NCBI RefSeq assembly: GCF_020164485.1
Contig: NZ_JAIQZA010000002.1
Coordinates: 124,001 to 188,000 of the forward strand
DNA from: Salegentibacter tibetensis
Lineage (GTDB): Bacteria > Bacteroidota > Bacteroidia > Flavobacteriales > Flavobacteriaceae
DNA length: 64,000 nucleotides
Direction: 5' to 3'
The notes under the pieces were generated by a model. That model saw only the letters and a program-made list of their open reading frames with translations. It was not told where the DNA came from and did no database searches. This document shows, piece by piece, positions 25,147 to 35,500 of this stretch. Each line of letters begins with the position of its first letter. Position 1 is the stretch's first letter. Made by a program: the position numbers and the translations under genes.

Positions 25147-25251
25147 TCATAGTAAATCATTATGAAGCATTCCTCATTTTCAGTAATAATCTCAGGAACA
25201 GCAATAAGGAATTCAAAAATAGTACTAACAATTAAAAAAAAAGAAGAAAAG

Positions 25252-26181
25252 ATGTCGAATTTATTTAAAGGATTAATGTTTAACATAACAACCATTATTA
25301 TGAGTTTAGTCTTTTTGATGTCCAGCCTGGTACACGGACAATCTCAGGAAACGGTCGTTCATGTGGAGGCTATTGATCACGCGTTTGATGTTGATGCACC
25401 CAATCAACTTCCATCCGGATGGGTTACATTTATTTTAAGTAACCAGATGGCCAGTGAAACGCATGAGATAAGTTTGGTAAAGCTTCCCGATGGAGTTACC
25501 CATGAAGATTATCTTACGGATTATATGATCGCCTGGGAAACCTTGTTACGTGAATATCAGGATGGGGTTTTAGAGCGCTCTGGAATTAGCGACAGAGGAA
25601 ATGAAATTTTGCCCGCCTGGTCCGACGGCCTCCGTTATTTAAATGCTCGCGGACTGGCATCTCCAGGAACAACTGCAGAAAGAACGGTTTACCTGGAACC
25701 GGGGGAATATCTGTTGATCTGTTGGCTGAAAACGGAGGAGGGAATTATCCATATAATGAAGGGAATGCACTGGGAGTTCACGGTCAGGGAAGATACTGCA
25801 GACAGCCCTGTACCAAATCCGGAATCACGAATTACCCTGCACGAAAAAGAAATTGAAATAGATTGGGCCCCAGTAACAGGAAAGCATGCCTTTGAAGTTG
25901 AATTAAACAAGAATGGGAATGGACGATCCTACCACAACAATCTGCACCTGGTGCGCCTGGAAGAGGAAACAGACCTAAATGAAGTAAATGAGTGGATGGA
26001 TTGGTATAAAATTGGAGGGTTGAAATCCCCTTCTCCTGTTGAATTTCTTGGCGGTATCGAAGTCGAGAGAGTGGCAGACAACGCATACTTTTCAGTGAAT
26101 ATAACAGAACCAGGGGATTATGCATGGATTGTTTTTGTATCTCAAGGCCAGGGTTTGTATAAAACATTTACTGTAGATTGA
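25252..26181 (+). CDS. Exported two-domain cupredoxin-like protein, paralogue 3
   Basis: The start at ATG 25252 gives a 309-residue protein, matching its sisters, with an A-rich leader and a signal peptide ending VHGQ. A longer frame from 25162 adds 30 residues that look like a decayed copy of the leader of the multicopper oxidase gene (both DNA stretches share TTTTCAGTAAT/TTTTAGTAAT followed by CTCAGGAA), so it is rejected. The protein is more diverged but keeps His in SETHEISLV and Cys-x9-His-x4-Met in ICWLKTEEGIIHIMKGM. Domain 2 has NNLHLVRLEEE and LGGIEVERV. Function is inferred as for the other two copies. Confidence 0.72.
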   Translation: MSNLFKGLMFNITTIIMSLVFLMSSLVHGQSQETVVHVEAIDHAFDVDAPNQLPSGWVTFILSNQMASETHEISLVKLPDGVTHEDYLTDYMIAWETLLREYQDGVLERSGISDRGNEILPAWSDGLRYLNARGLASPGTTAERTVYLEPGEYLLICWLKTEEGIIHIMKGMHWEFTVREDTADSPVPNPESRITLHEKEIEIDWAPVTGKHAFEVELNKNGNGRSYHNNLHLVRLEEETDLNEVNEWMDWYKIGGLKSPSPVEFLGGIEVERVADNAYFSVNITEPGDYAWIVFVSQGQGLYKTFTVD

Positions 26182-26242
26182 AGAAAACTGCCGTAACACA
26201 GTGGATGCTACATGCACAATGTGAATAAAGGGAATCGATTAG

Positions 26243-26425
26243 GTGTACCGGCTAAACAATAGCGGCCTGTGGCTACCCGCACCTGCCACTTTTCTCGGAG
26301 GTATGCATATCCTGCAGCTGGGTAAAACAGGTTATTTAACGGTGGATCTGGATCCGGGGCGATATCTCTTTGTTTCCGAGATGACCGGTTCCCGGGGTGT
26401 TTTGAAAGAAATAACAGTAAAATAG
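26243..26425 (+). pseudogene. Truncated fourth cupredoxin-like paralogue
   Basis: Only the last 50 codons survive, reading PAPATFLGGMHILQLGKTG and then DLDPGRYLFVSE to VLKEITVK. This matches the C-terminus of paralogue 2 (FIGGMHFLPL, DLSPGRYLFVSG). The rest of the gene is gone; the 60 bp before it show no recognisable frame. It is direct evidence of duplication and loss inside the array. Confidence 0.8.
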
Positions 26426-26439
26426 TTAAAATAAATTAT

Positions 26440-27908
26440 ATGAAGCAGATATTAATTTTAGTAATCTCAGGAATAGCAATATTAGTCACAATCGTTTTCA
26501 TCACAGCGGGAGGTGCTGAGTTGACTGTCTATGGGCAGGAAAAAGAACCTGAAAACCCTTCCACTATTGTTAGAAGTGGAAAGAAAATAGCCGGACATCC
26601 GGTGTTAAAAACATTTCTTCTGAACCGGGAATTGTGGAAGTGGAACTTTCTGCTTCCCCGGAGCGTCTTTCCCTGAAGCCCGGCAGCGAATCAGATGTTT
26701 TTGCTTATAATGGAACGGTTCCCGGGCCTATGCTGGAGGCATTTGAAGGCGATAGTATTATTGTTCATTTCACAAATAATCTTTCTGAGATGACTACTGT
26801 ACACTGGCACGGCCTGCATTTGCCTTTTATTATGGACGGCAGTCCGTTTCACCCAATCGCAGCCGGTGAATCCTTTACCTACACATTTAGATTGCATGAA
26901 GGCACAGCAGGTACTTACTGGTATCATCCACATCCTCATCACCGCACTGCCTGGCAGGTGGGGATGGGACTTTACGGGGGAATTATCGTGCGCGATCCAA
27001 ACGATCCCCTGCCAGGTTCCCTGACGGAACATCTCCTGATCCTGTCTGATAACCGGTTTGATGAAAATGGGCAGATTGAATTTGCAGAGGCGAATTCGCG
27101 GCAGAAGAAAATTGACGATATGAATGGCCGGGAAGGAAATGTTTTGTTTGTCAATGATGAAATCATGCCAAGCCTAACTATTCGAAGCGGGGAAGTGCAG
27201 CGATGGAGAATAGTCAATGCCTCCGGAGCCAGAACCTACAGGCTTGCATTAAAAGATCATACTTTTACACTTATTGGTAGCGATGGTGGTTTATTTGAAC
27301 ATCCGGAAGAGGTGGAAGAGATTCTATTAGGAAACGGGGAACGCGCAGAACTTCTTGTGCGGGCCACCGGGAAACCCGGAAGTGAAGCGGTACTGCAGGC
27401 ACTTCCTTACGATCGTTATATGCCAATGTTCAGACCTGAAGATTGGGATAAGACGCGGGAACTTTTGAAACTCAGTTACACTTCTGAACCAGCGGTTGAA
27501 GAACAATTTGTAGTGCCAAAAACCCTGCGTAAAATTCCAACATTAAAAATTGAAGATGCGACAGAGACCAGAATAATGCGTATGAGCAACGGAAAGATCA
27601 ACAGCAAAACTATGGACATGAAACGTATTGATGAAACCGCAGAACTGGGAGCGACCGAAATATGGGAGATTAGGAACCTGGTAGGAATGGATCATCCATT
27701 TCACCTACACGGTTTTCAGTTCCAGGTGATTGATCGTAACAATGTTCCGGTATCTCAACGGAAATGGGAGGATGTAGTAAATGTTCCCGGTTTTGAAAAG
27801 GCCCGCTTTATTGTGCGTTATGATAATTACAAAGGAAAATGGATGTATCACTGCCACATCCTGGATCATGAAGATCAGGGTATGATGGGGGTACTGGAGG
27901 TTAAGTGA
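26440..27908 (+). CDS. Multicopper oxidase with a frameshift near the N-terminus
   Basis: Start ATG 26440 gives a signal or anchor segment (ILILVISGIAILVTIVFI). At 26607-26611, a run of five A bases, the frame must slip back by one to continue as NISSEPGIVEVELSASPERL, the normal oxidase start. The remaining 430 residues are intact, with all four copper-ligand blocks: HWHGLHLP, WYHPHPHH, HPFHLHGF and YHCHILDHEDQGMMG. Total length would be about 489 residues, normal for a three-domain laccase-like enzyme (copper or metal oxidation, or phenol oxidation, in the periplasm). The slip may be a one-base deletion, a sequencing error or programmed frameshifting. Its place after the copper-protein array suggests that the proteins exchange electrons or copper. 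Confidence 0.85.
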
Positions 27909-28124
27909 AATATGAAAACACAAAGGTCAATCTTGAAGATATTAGGCTGATACGGAAGTTTGCAGAGTGAGAATAAGACGGGATTCATCTAATTTCTAAT
28001 CTCAATGATGGTTTAACAATATCTGATTTTTTTTTCTTATAAGGCGGTAATTTAGATTTTAAGAAGTTAAATTACCGGCACCCGGAATTTTCTATTGTTC
28101 CATTCATATTTCACATTTTAATCC

Positions 28125-28859
28125 TTAATGATCATTTCTTCCCTTCACCCATATCCAGCCTTCTTCTTTAATGTCCGAATCTATCTTTGCCGGTGGCAGT
28201 GATTTTCCTTCTATAAAATCCACACAGGCCAGGCAGCAAACCAGGGCATCAAAATCATGATCTATGGTTGTCAAATCAATGCTTTCAAAATTGTTGAAAT
28301 TGTAAATTTTTTTCAGCTGATCGTAAAGCTTATCACGCGCAGGGGCATTATCTTTTTTATATCCTTTTATAGAAAATCCAAGGGAGAGTAGTGTTGCGGC
28401 AGGATACACTTCCAGCATTCCGTATTTTTCCAGATCCTGTATTGACCACAGTAAATTAAGTTTGTAATCTAAGTCTTTTTCGATTTTACCAATCCTGTTC
28501 AGGGTAAAAAATGCCGTTCGCGCGATCCTGTCCGCACTTATCTCAAGCGGCCATTTCTTAAACCGTTGGCGTATATCCAGATCTGTTTGTCTTTTAAAAA
28601 ACAGCTCAGGATCTGTATCCAGTGATAGGCCGGCAGAGTGTGTATTTAATATTTTTCTGAAAGAAACTGGCCATCCAAGTGGAGCATCTATAGCCAGAAT
28701 TGCTTTTTCCGATTCTTTTATTCCATCCGTTATAAAATCGGTAAGCGGTTGTTTTCTTTCCCATTTACCTAATAATTTTAATGATCCTTCGCTATAATTT
28801 CCAAGTACACAACCTATATCTTTATCCTGAACCGCAGCATCTAATCCAATGATGATCAT
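28125..28859 (-). CDS. DUF429 domain protein
   Basis: A 244-residue cytosolic protein. It starts MIIIGLDAAV and contains AILAIDAPLGWP near residue 55, LDTDPELFFKRQTD, EVYPAATLLSLG and TIDHDFDALVCCLA, the acidic blocks typical of DUF429, a family predicted to have an RNase H-like fold and nuclease activity. The biological substrate is unknown. It stands alone on the minus strand between the multicopper oxidase and a beta-lactamase-like gene. A palindrome at 28045-28077 (CGGTAATTTA and its complement) lies beyond its 3' end. Confidence 0.82.
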   Translation of the reverse strand: MIIIGLDAAVQDKDIGCVLGNYSEGSLKLLGKWERKQPLTDFITDGIKESEKAILAIDAPLGWPVSFRKILNTHSAGLSLDTDPELFFKRQTDLDIRQRFKKWPLEISADRIARTAFFTLNRIGKIEKDLDYKLNLLWSIQDLEKYGMLEVYPAATLLSLGFSIKGYKKDNAPARDKLYDQLKKIYNFNNFESIDLTTIDHDFDALVCCLACVDFIEGKSLPPAKIDSDIKEEGWIWVKGRNDH

Positions 28860-29384
28860 TTTGAAAATTTTGTGTAAAGGTCACTATATAAAAACGATCT
28901 CTAAAATTGAGGTGAATTGAAGACGCATTGAATTCCTGATATTTTTATATCAGCTTTTTACCTTTTCTGTTGGAATAGTCTGTAAAAAGCTAAATATCGC
29001 TTTTTTAAGAAAGCTTTAAAATTTCACAATAATATCTTTTTTTACTGCTGGTCAGCTATTTATAATTTGTATTTTAACAATTATTCTAATATATTTAAGA
29101 AATCAAAAAATAGAAAATAGTCAGGAACTACTTTTATTTTCTCCCCCCACGGCCCTTCCCGCTAGGGAATTTTTGATTTATATACCCGGCTAAAAAACTG
29201 TGAAAGTAATCATAGAAAAAAGATATACATCTCTAATTGAGAAATCACGGATCCGGTATCGCTGTGATATCAGCAATTAACCGGCCCTGATTTTTATCGT
29301 TTTCTGTGATCTCTTCCTGTCAATAAACATTAAAAGCAAGGACTGGAAGAATTATTACGTGCTAACCATTAAACCATTTTACTA
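28860..29384. other. Spacer without visible genes
   Basis: About 520 bp of AT-rich DNA with no supported frame and no clear repeat. It probably contains the promoter of the DUF429 gene (minus) but no convincing TAnnTTTG box was picked out. Confidence 0.4.
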
Positions 29385-29535
29385 ATGAAAAACTTCTATT
29401 CTCTTATTCTTTTACTGGTGGCCTTCTGTTGGGTAAAGATCATGTATTAGCACAGGAAATCAAATTTTAAAAGAAAAGCAGGATCGATTGAGAACGATGG
29501 ATAGGGAATATGAGCGGGTAGAGCAGAAAGAGTAA
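29385..29535 (+). pseudogene. Remnant of a small secreted protein gene
   Basis: ATG 29385 opens a signal-peptide-like sequence (MKNFYSLILLLVAFCWV) that stops after 21 codons. A one-base shift restores KDHVLAQEIKF, a normal signal cleavage end. After another stop, a charged tail (KEKQDRLRTMDREYERVEQ) continues to a TAA at 29533. This looks like a short exported coiled-coil protein that has decayed. Confidence 0.45.
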
Positions 29536-29575
29536 AGCATAATAAATTTAATCAAGTAAATCAAATAAACGGATA

Positions 29576-31189
29576 ATGAAAAATCAAAAACTGAAAATCC
29601 AGTCAAAACAGATGTCTATAATTCACCTCGGTTCGTTTAAGTTGTTGCTAGGGATAATAGTTCTTTTTACCCTCCAACCTCTCCAGACACAAGCTCAAAC
29701 CGCGCCTGTTCATTTTGATGTGATAGAATTTGATGTCTATGTACAGCAGGCAATAAAAGACTGGGATGTGCCCGGGCTTTCTATTGCAGTCGTAAAAAAT
29801 GATTCGGTAGTTTTTCTCAAAGGTTATGGTGAGCGTGAGGTGGGTAAACCGGGAGCTGTTGATGAAAATACATTGTTCTCTGCCGGCTCAACAACAAAGG
29901 CATTCACAGCTGCCGCCATTGGCATGCTGGTGGATGAGGATAAACTAAAATGGGATGATCCCGTCATAAAGCACGTTCCTACCTTTAGGCTGGCAGATCC
30001 TTATCTAACAGCTAATATTACGGTGAGAGACTTGTTAACACACAGGGCGGGCCTGCCAAATACCGATTTTTTCTGGTTCGATCCGGAAACTTCGGCCCGG
30101 GAGATGTTCGATCGTCTGGTGCATACCGAAGCGGCCTATCCACTACGCGATGGATTTATTTACCAGAACATCATGTACGCTCTTGCCGGGCAGGTAATAG
30201 AAAATGTAAGCGGTATATCCTGGAACGATTTTGTGCAGACCCGGATCTTCGATCCGCTTAAGATGCAACGCAGCACCACCCGCCTGGCTGATACCGGTGA
30301 GATGAACAATGTGGCCAGTCCTCATGACTATATAGATAAGGAACTGCAGCCCATCGGGAATATGAGTGCTGATGCCATTGGAGCAGCGGGCTCCATCTGG
30401 ACGAGCGCTACAGACATGTCGCGCTGGATCGCTTTCCTTTTGCGGGAATGCCAGACTAGAGAAGGAAAGTCCCTTTTGGAAAAATCCACCTGCGATGAAT
30501 TGTTTAACCCGCAGACGATTATTCCTGGCGATGCATTTTACCCGACCACCCAGATTACTCATCCCAACTGGACCACATACGGGCTCGCCTGGTTTCAGCA
30601 CGACTATGAGGGCAGAAAGATCGATTTCCATACGGGAAGCATCGCAGGCCTTGTTGCCATTGCCGGGATGATTCGGGAGGAGAACGTGGGAGTTTACGTC
30701 TTAGCAAACCGGGACCACGCTGAACTTCGCCATGCACTGATGTATCGTGTTTTCGACCTGTATGATGATGAACCGGCACGCGATTGGAGTGAAGACTTAA
30801 AAACAATTTACGAAAATCTGGCGAAAGAAGGCGAAGAGAAGCAGAACCAGCGGATCATGAAAATGCAGGAGGCTCGGCAAACAAATACGAAACCGGGCCT
30901 TCCCCTTAAAGACTATACCGGCATTTATAAGGATCCGCTTTATGGTGTAGTAGAAGTTACTTCCGACGATGGCATACTGAATTTACATTGGGGTGATTAT
31001 GTTTCCGGAACCCTGGAGCATTGGCAGCATGATACTTTCAAGTTCACCTTCGACAGGCCGGAGTGGGCAGACAGATGGGTACTCTGGACCTTTAATCTTG
31101 GTTCTGACGGAAAACCTGAGCGGCTGCGCCAGAAAGGGACCCCATGGCCCGAAGCGGAATTTTATCTTGAAGAGAAAAAGGGGGAATAA
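29576..31189 (+). CDS. Exported serine hydrolase, beta-lactamase class C-like, with DUF3471 tail
   Basis: A 537-residue protein with a hydrophobic signal segment (residues 23-40). The class C beta-lactamase/penicillin-binding motifs are Ser105-x-x-Lys108 in SAGSTTKAF, Tyr196-x-Asn198 in IYQNIMY, and HTG in DFHTGSIAGL replacing KTG. The C-terminal 100 residues, from LKDYTGIYKDPLYG, fit DUF3471. These proteins are usually esterases or D-amino peptidases rather than drug-resistance enzymes. The middle of the gene is visibly richer in G and C than its neighbours, which may point to transfer. It is followed 40 bp later by an epimerase-like gene. Confidence 0.88.
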   Translation: MKNQKLKIQSKQMSIIHLGSFKLLLGIIVLFTLQPLQTQAQTAPVHFDVIEFDVYVQQAIKDWDVPGLSIAVVKNDSVVFLKGYGEREVGKPGAVDENTLFSAGSTTKAFTAAAIGMLVDEDKLKWDDPVIKHVPTFRLADPYLTANITVRDLLTHRAGLPNTDFFWFDPETSAREMFDRLVHTEAAYPLRDGFIYQNIMYALAGQVIENVSGISWNDFVQTRIFDPLKMQRSTTRLADTGEMNNVASPHDYIDKELQPIGNMSADAIGAAGSIWTSATDMSRWIAFLLRECQTREGKSLLEKSTCDELFNPQTIIPGDAFYPTTQITHPNWTTYGLAWFQHDYEGRKIDFHTGSIAGLVAIAGMIREENVGVYVLANRDHAELRHALMYRVFDLYDDEPARDWSEDLKTIYENLAKEGEEKQNQRIMKMQEARQTNTKPGLPLKDYTGIYKDPLYGVVEVTSDDGILNLHWGDYVSGTLEHWQHDTFKFTFDRPEWADRWVLWTFNLGSDGKPERLRQKGTPWPEAEFYLEEKKGE

Positions 31190-31228
31190 GTAAAATAGAA
31201 AATCTCAATTTAAATTAAAAATCATCCT

Positions 31229-32233
31229 ATGAAACAATCAAATTTATCAGACTCCCGTGTATTGGTAACCGGAGCTACCGGCTTTATAGGATCCCGTCTT
31301 TCCGAACGACTGGCTAATAAAGAAAATGCACAGGTTGTGGGGGTTGGTAGAGATCTTAAACGGGCCAAAGCTCTTAAAAAACACAATGTGGAGTTTAAAA
31401 AATTAGATCTTACAGATCCCATTGTTCTTAAGGAAAGTCTAAAAGGGGTAGAAATTTTATTCAATTGCGCAGGAGCCCTCTCGGCAGATCCTTCAATTGC
31501 TGAACTCGTTAATGTTAAGGCAACAAATGAGATGATAAAAGCAGCTTCAGAAGCTGGAGTTAAACGGTTTGTCCATATCAGCACTGTAGGTGTTTATGAT
31601 ATGAAGGGTATTTCTGTGGTAGACGAATCCACTCCTTTGGCTCTTGATCATCCTTCCTCTTACCCCCGAACCAAAGCTCGTGGTGAGAAAATTGCATTTG
31701 AGCAGGCGCAGAAATATGGAATTGAACTAACGGTCTTACGTCCTTCAATGGTATACGGGCCTGGAAATGGTATATGGACAACCACAATGTTCAATAATGT
31801 GTGTTCGGGTAAACCTGTTTTTTTGGGAGACGGAGAATCGAATTTTAACCCGGTTTACATCGATGATGTGATTGATGCCCTCGTGCGTGCTGCAACTTAT
31901 CCTGAGGCACCCGGGGAGGCCTTTAATATTTCTTCTGAAGTCACTACCTGGAAAATATTTATGAATTACTATGGAGAATTATGTGGAAAAGAACCAAAAG
32001 GAATACCGGTTTTTATAGCACGTATCATGGCAGCGGCAAATAAAATTCCCGGAATTCAGGCGCCAATAGACAAGGGATTTATAGAAATGGCTACAGGTAA
32101 TAAATTCTTTCCTATAGGTAAGGCTCAAAATTTATTAGGGTGGAAACCTCTGGTTAATTTGGATGAAGGTATGGAAAAGACTGCTGCCTGGCTAAAAGAG
32201 CAGGGTTTACTCTCGCAAAATAAAAATAATTAA
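31229..32233 (+). CDS. NAD(P)-dependent epimerase/dehydratase (extended SDR)
   Basis: A 334-residue cytosolic oxidoreductase. It has the Rossmann motif VTGATGFIGSRL (residues 11-22), the HISTVGVYD strand, the catalytic Tyr-x3-Lys in SYPRTKARGEK, and RPSMVYGPGNG. The pattern fits 3-beta-hydroxysteroid dehydrogenase/nucleoside-sugar epimerase relatives. The substrate is not clear. It is followed by palindromic element copy 2 and then the convergent Asp-box protein gene. Confidence 0.85.
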   Translation: MKQSNLSDSRVLVTGATGFIGSRLSERLANKENAQVVGVGRDLKRAKALKKHNVEFKKLDLTDPIVLKESLKGVEILFNCAGALSADPSIAELVNVKATNEMIKAASEAGVKRFVHISTVGVYDMKGISVVDESTPLALDHPSSYPRTKARGEKIAFEQAQKYGIELTVLRPSMVYGPGNGIWTTTMFNNVCSGKPVFLGDGESNFNPVYIDDVIDALVRAATYPEAPGEAFNISSEVTTWKIFMNYYGELCGKEPKGIPVFIARIMAAANKIPGIQAPIDKGFIEMATGNKFFPIGKAQNLLGWKPLVNLDEGMEKTAAWLKEQGLLSQNKNN

Positions 32234-32340
32234 TGCAATTAAACCTGTTGCTAAATCGTCTTGACTATAGACCGGGAGAGGGAGGTATTATAAAGTTTGA
32301 TCTTAAAAATTTTATCGGGCATGTCACTGAACAATAAAAA

Positions 32341-32480
32341 GAGACTGTCTGAAAAGTTTTTTAAATCGTCAACATGTCCCGAAAATTTTCGGGATTGTTT
32401 CAGGATATAACACGTTAGATTTTAAAACATGTTAGAAGCTGAAATCAGCTTGATAAAATTAGAACTTTCCAGACAGTCTC
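32341..32480. repeat. Palindromic element copy 2 (MITE-like)
   Basis: A perfect 11-bp terminal inverted repeat GAGACTGTCTG with its complement at 32470-32480. Compared with copy 1 two positions differ in each arm, and both arms changed together so that pairing is kept. The interior has TTAGAAGCTGAAATCAGCTT on the right and a CCCGAAAATTTTCGGG hairpin on the left. It lies between convergent genes. Confidence 0.75.
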
Positions 32481-32502
32481 GTTAATCTGTAATATTAAAA
32501 TC

Positions 32503-35500
32503 TTAGTCCGGAATTTCCTGACCCTCGATCCAGGGTGCTCCCGCAGATTTAAGTTGTTTTTCTAATTCAGGAATAACCTGTTGGTTCATTTCCTTAAGTT
32601 CTGTCGTTATTCTCTCCAGTTGATTTTTTGCTGCCTGAAAAGCAGCTTTATGATTAGCCGTTGGCCCATAAGTGGTATTTAACGCTGAAGATGCAATACG
32701 TCTTGCATTGCCTGGGGTAGGATTAGAACGTTCCCCAACTTCTCCTTTCACTTTATCCCCTTTCAAAGCCTTTTCCAGGTCCAATAAACGTTCTCTTACC
32801 TGATGCAGTTGAGTAAAAATATCATTATTGGGATTTGAAGCTTTTTGTAAGGCTTGTTTCATGGCATCGATTTTTTGTAAATTTTTATCCAGAACAGTAT
32901 TCGCCGCTGTTAACTTCTGGTTAAAATCTTCATACTGTTTCCTGAACTCTTCAATCTCCGCATTAGAAGCTCCATCCAAAGCTCCTTTGGTTAAGGGTAC
33001 GACTTGAAAAACCTCCGGCCCCGCAAGTTTTTGAAAGGTTCCGTTCTCATTGAGATCAAGGCTTACGGTATATTCCCCGGTTGTTACAAGGAGGCCTGAA
33101 TTTTCTTCGGACTCTCCTAACATAACTCCGCTTTTATCTGCATAATCAAGTTTCCAGTTAGCACGGTTGAAACCCTGCTCATTTGTACCTTTTACCCTGT
33201 TCACAACCTTACCATCCTTATCTTTTACGGTTAGAAAGATAGCAGGGGCTTCCTGTCTTACTTCCTCTTCCAGTTGTTCCCATCCCGCAAAAGGAGTGGG
33301 TTCTTTTTCCTCGGCTAATTCTTTTTCTTTCTCCTGTCTCAGTTCTTTTGCCGACTTGAATTTTTCAGGCAAAAAGTATGTGAAAACAGCACCATAAGGG
33401 GGATTTTCGGCAGCATATTCTGTAGCTCCCTGAGCGTAAAGAGCATCCTTTTCAATGTACCTATAAGCTGGCTTGACATCAAATAAGCTTGCATCCCCAG
33501 TAAGCATATTAGGATTAAACTCCCTAATTGGACTCAGGTCATCCAGAATAAAAATTCCTCTTCCAAAACTGCCTCCAACAAGATCATCTTCCCTGCGCTG
33601 TATAGCGATATCCCGGAAAGAGATAACAGGTAAATTTCCTTTCAACTGTATCCAGTTATTGCCTCCATTTTTAGTGAAATAGATTCCATATTCGGTAGCA
33701 GCAAATAAAAGATCCTTTTGTTTGTGATCCTGTACCAGGCGCCAGGTAATCAAATTTTTCGGAAGATCCCCATTCATGCTTTTCCAGCTTTTTCCTTTAT
33801 CCGTACTTTTTAATAAATAAGGTTTATAATCTCCATACTTGTGATTATCTAAAGCGGCATAAACAGTATTAGCATCAAAAAGATCGGCCCGCAGGTCATT
33901 TACAAAGGCAGTGGCCGGTATTTCCGATATTTTTCCTACTTCTGTTTTTCTCCACGTATTACCTCCGTCTTCACTTACCTGTATTATTCCGTCATCTGTT
34001 CCTGCATATAATAAACCTTCCTGTTTGGGAGATTCTGCAAGAGAGGTGATTGTATTGTAATTAGACATCGCGCCAACATCCCAGGGATTATCCCAGCTTT
34101 GTTGCGCACCCATAATTGGTAAAGTAAGGCGATCCTGGTTTCGAGTAAGATCACTGGATATTGCTGTCCATTCATCTCCCCGGTTCTCTGATCTCCAGAC
34201 ACGTTGTGAGGCGAAATATAAGCGTGTAGGTTTATGCGGACTTACGAGAATGGGAGCATCCCAGTTAAACCTTTCATAAGGCTCTCCTTCGCCCGGTTGA
34301 GGTTGAATCAATACTTTTTCACCTGTGGTTTGATCTATCCTGAACAACATACCTTGTTGATATTCTCCATAGGTGATGTCAGGATTTCCCGGCTCTATAG
34401 CAGACTGGTGACCATCTGCACCCAGAGTTATCCACCAGTCAGAATTTTTTATTCCAGATTCGCTTAGCGTGCGTGAGGGACCGCCATGAGAACCGTTATC
34501 CTGAGTACCCCCATAAATATTATAAAAAGGTTCTGAATCGTCAACCGCTATTTTATAATACTGGGTAATGGGCAGATTTCTCACATAACGCCAGGTTTTG
34601 GTATGATCAAAGCTTTCATATAAGCCACCATCTGTTCCAAAAAGTAGATAACTGGGATCAGACATTTTAAAAGCCATGGCATGGCTGTCTACATGCTTTG
34701 TTTCCTCATTCATAAATTCAAAGGTCTTACCATGATCCTCAGATATCTGAACGTAATTGCTCATTAAGTATAATCTTCCTTCCTGGTGAGGGGAAGCATA
34801 AAGTTCCTGATAATAATGTGGACCTGTACCTCCGGAAACTGCGTCAGACATTTTAGTCCAGGAAGCACCTCTATTGGAAGACATAAATACTCCTCCTTTC
34901 TTTCGGTCCAGCTCTATGGCTGCATAAATAATTTCAGGATCAAAGGGTGAGATGGCCAGTCCTATTTTACCGAGATTAGATTCTGGAATTCCTTTGGTAA
35001 GTTTTTTCCAGGTCTCACCACCATCTGTGCTTTTGTGTAATCCGGAACCCGGACCACCTCCCATATAGGCTGCAACATTTCTATGCCTTTGCCAGGTGGC
35101 TGCATATAATACGTCAGGATCAGTTGGGTCTATTACCAGGGAAGTAGTTCCTGTCCATTCATTCCCGCCCAGTGTTTTTTTCCAGGTCTTACCGCCATCA
35201 TTAGATTTGAAAACTCCGCGTTCCCCGCCTTTACTCCATAAAGGACCTTCTGCGGCTACCCAGATGATATCAGAATTTTCCGGATGAACAATTATTTTTC
35301 CTATATGTTCAGATTTTTTGAGACCCATACTTTCCCAGGAGTCTCCATTATCATGGCTTACATATACTCCGTCGCCATAAGCCACGTGCCTACCGCCAAC
35401 ATTTTCTCCGGTTCCTATCCAGATGGTGTTGCTGTTATTTGGATCTATAGTTACGGCTCCTATAGAATAGCTGCCCTGATCATCGAAAATGGGTTTCCAG

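Noticed and set aside
25162-25251. Longer N-terminus for cupredoxin-like paralogue 3
   Set aside because: The extra 30 residues lack a signal peptide start and resemble a decayed copy of the oxidase leader; starting at 25252 gives the same length and signal peptide as the sister genes.
30143-30631. A 162-codon frame on minus
   Set aside because: It lies wholly inside the serine hydrolase gene, whose motifs (Tyr-x-Asn, HTG) prove the plus strand codes; the G/C-richer sequence simply has fewer stops.
29576-31189. Antibiotic-resistance beta-lactamase
   Set aside because: The SxxK and YxN motifs are present, but HTG replaces KTG and a DUF3471 tail is attached, which fits esterase or peptidase-like relatives rather than resistance enzymes.
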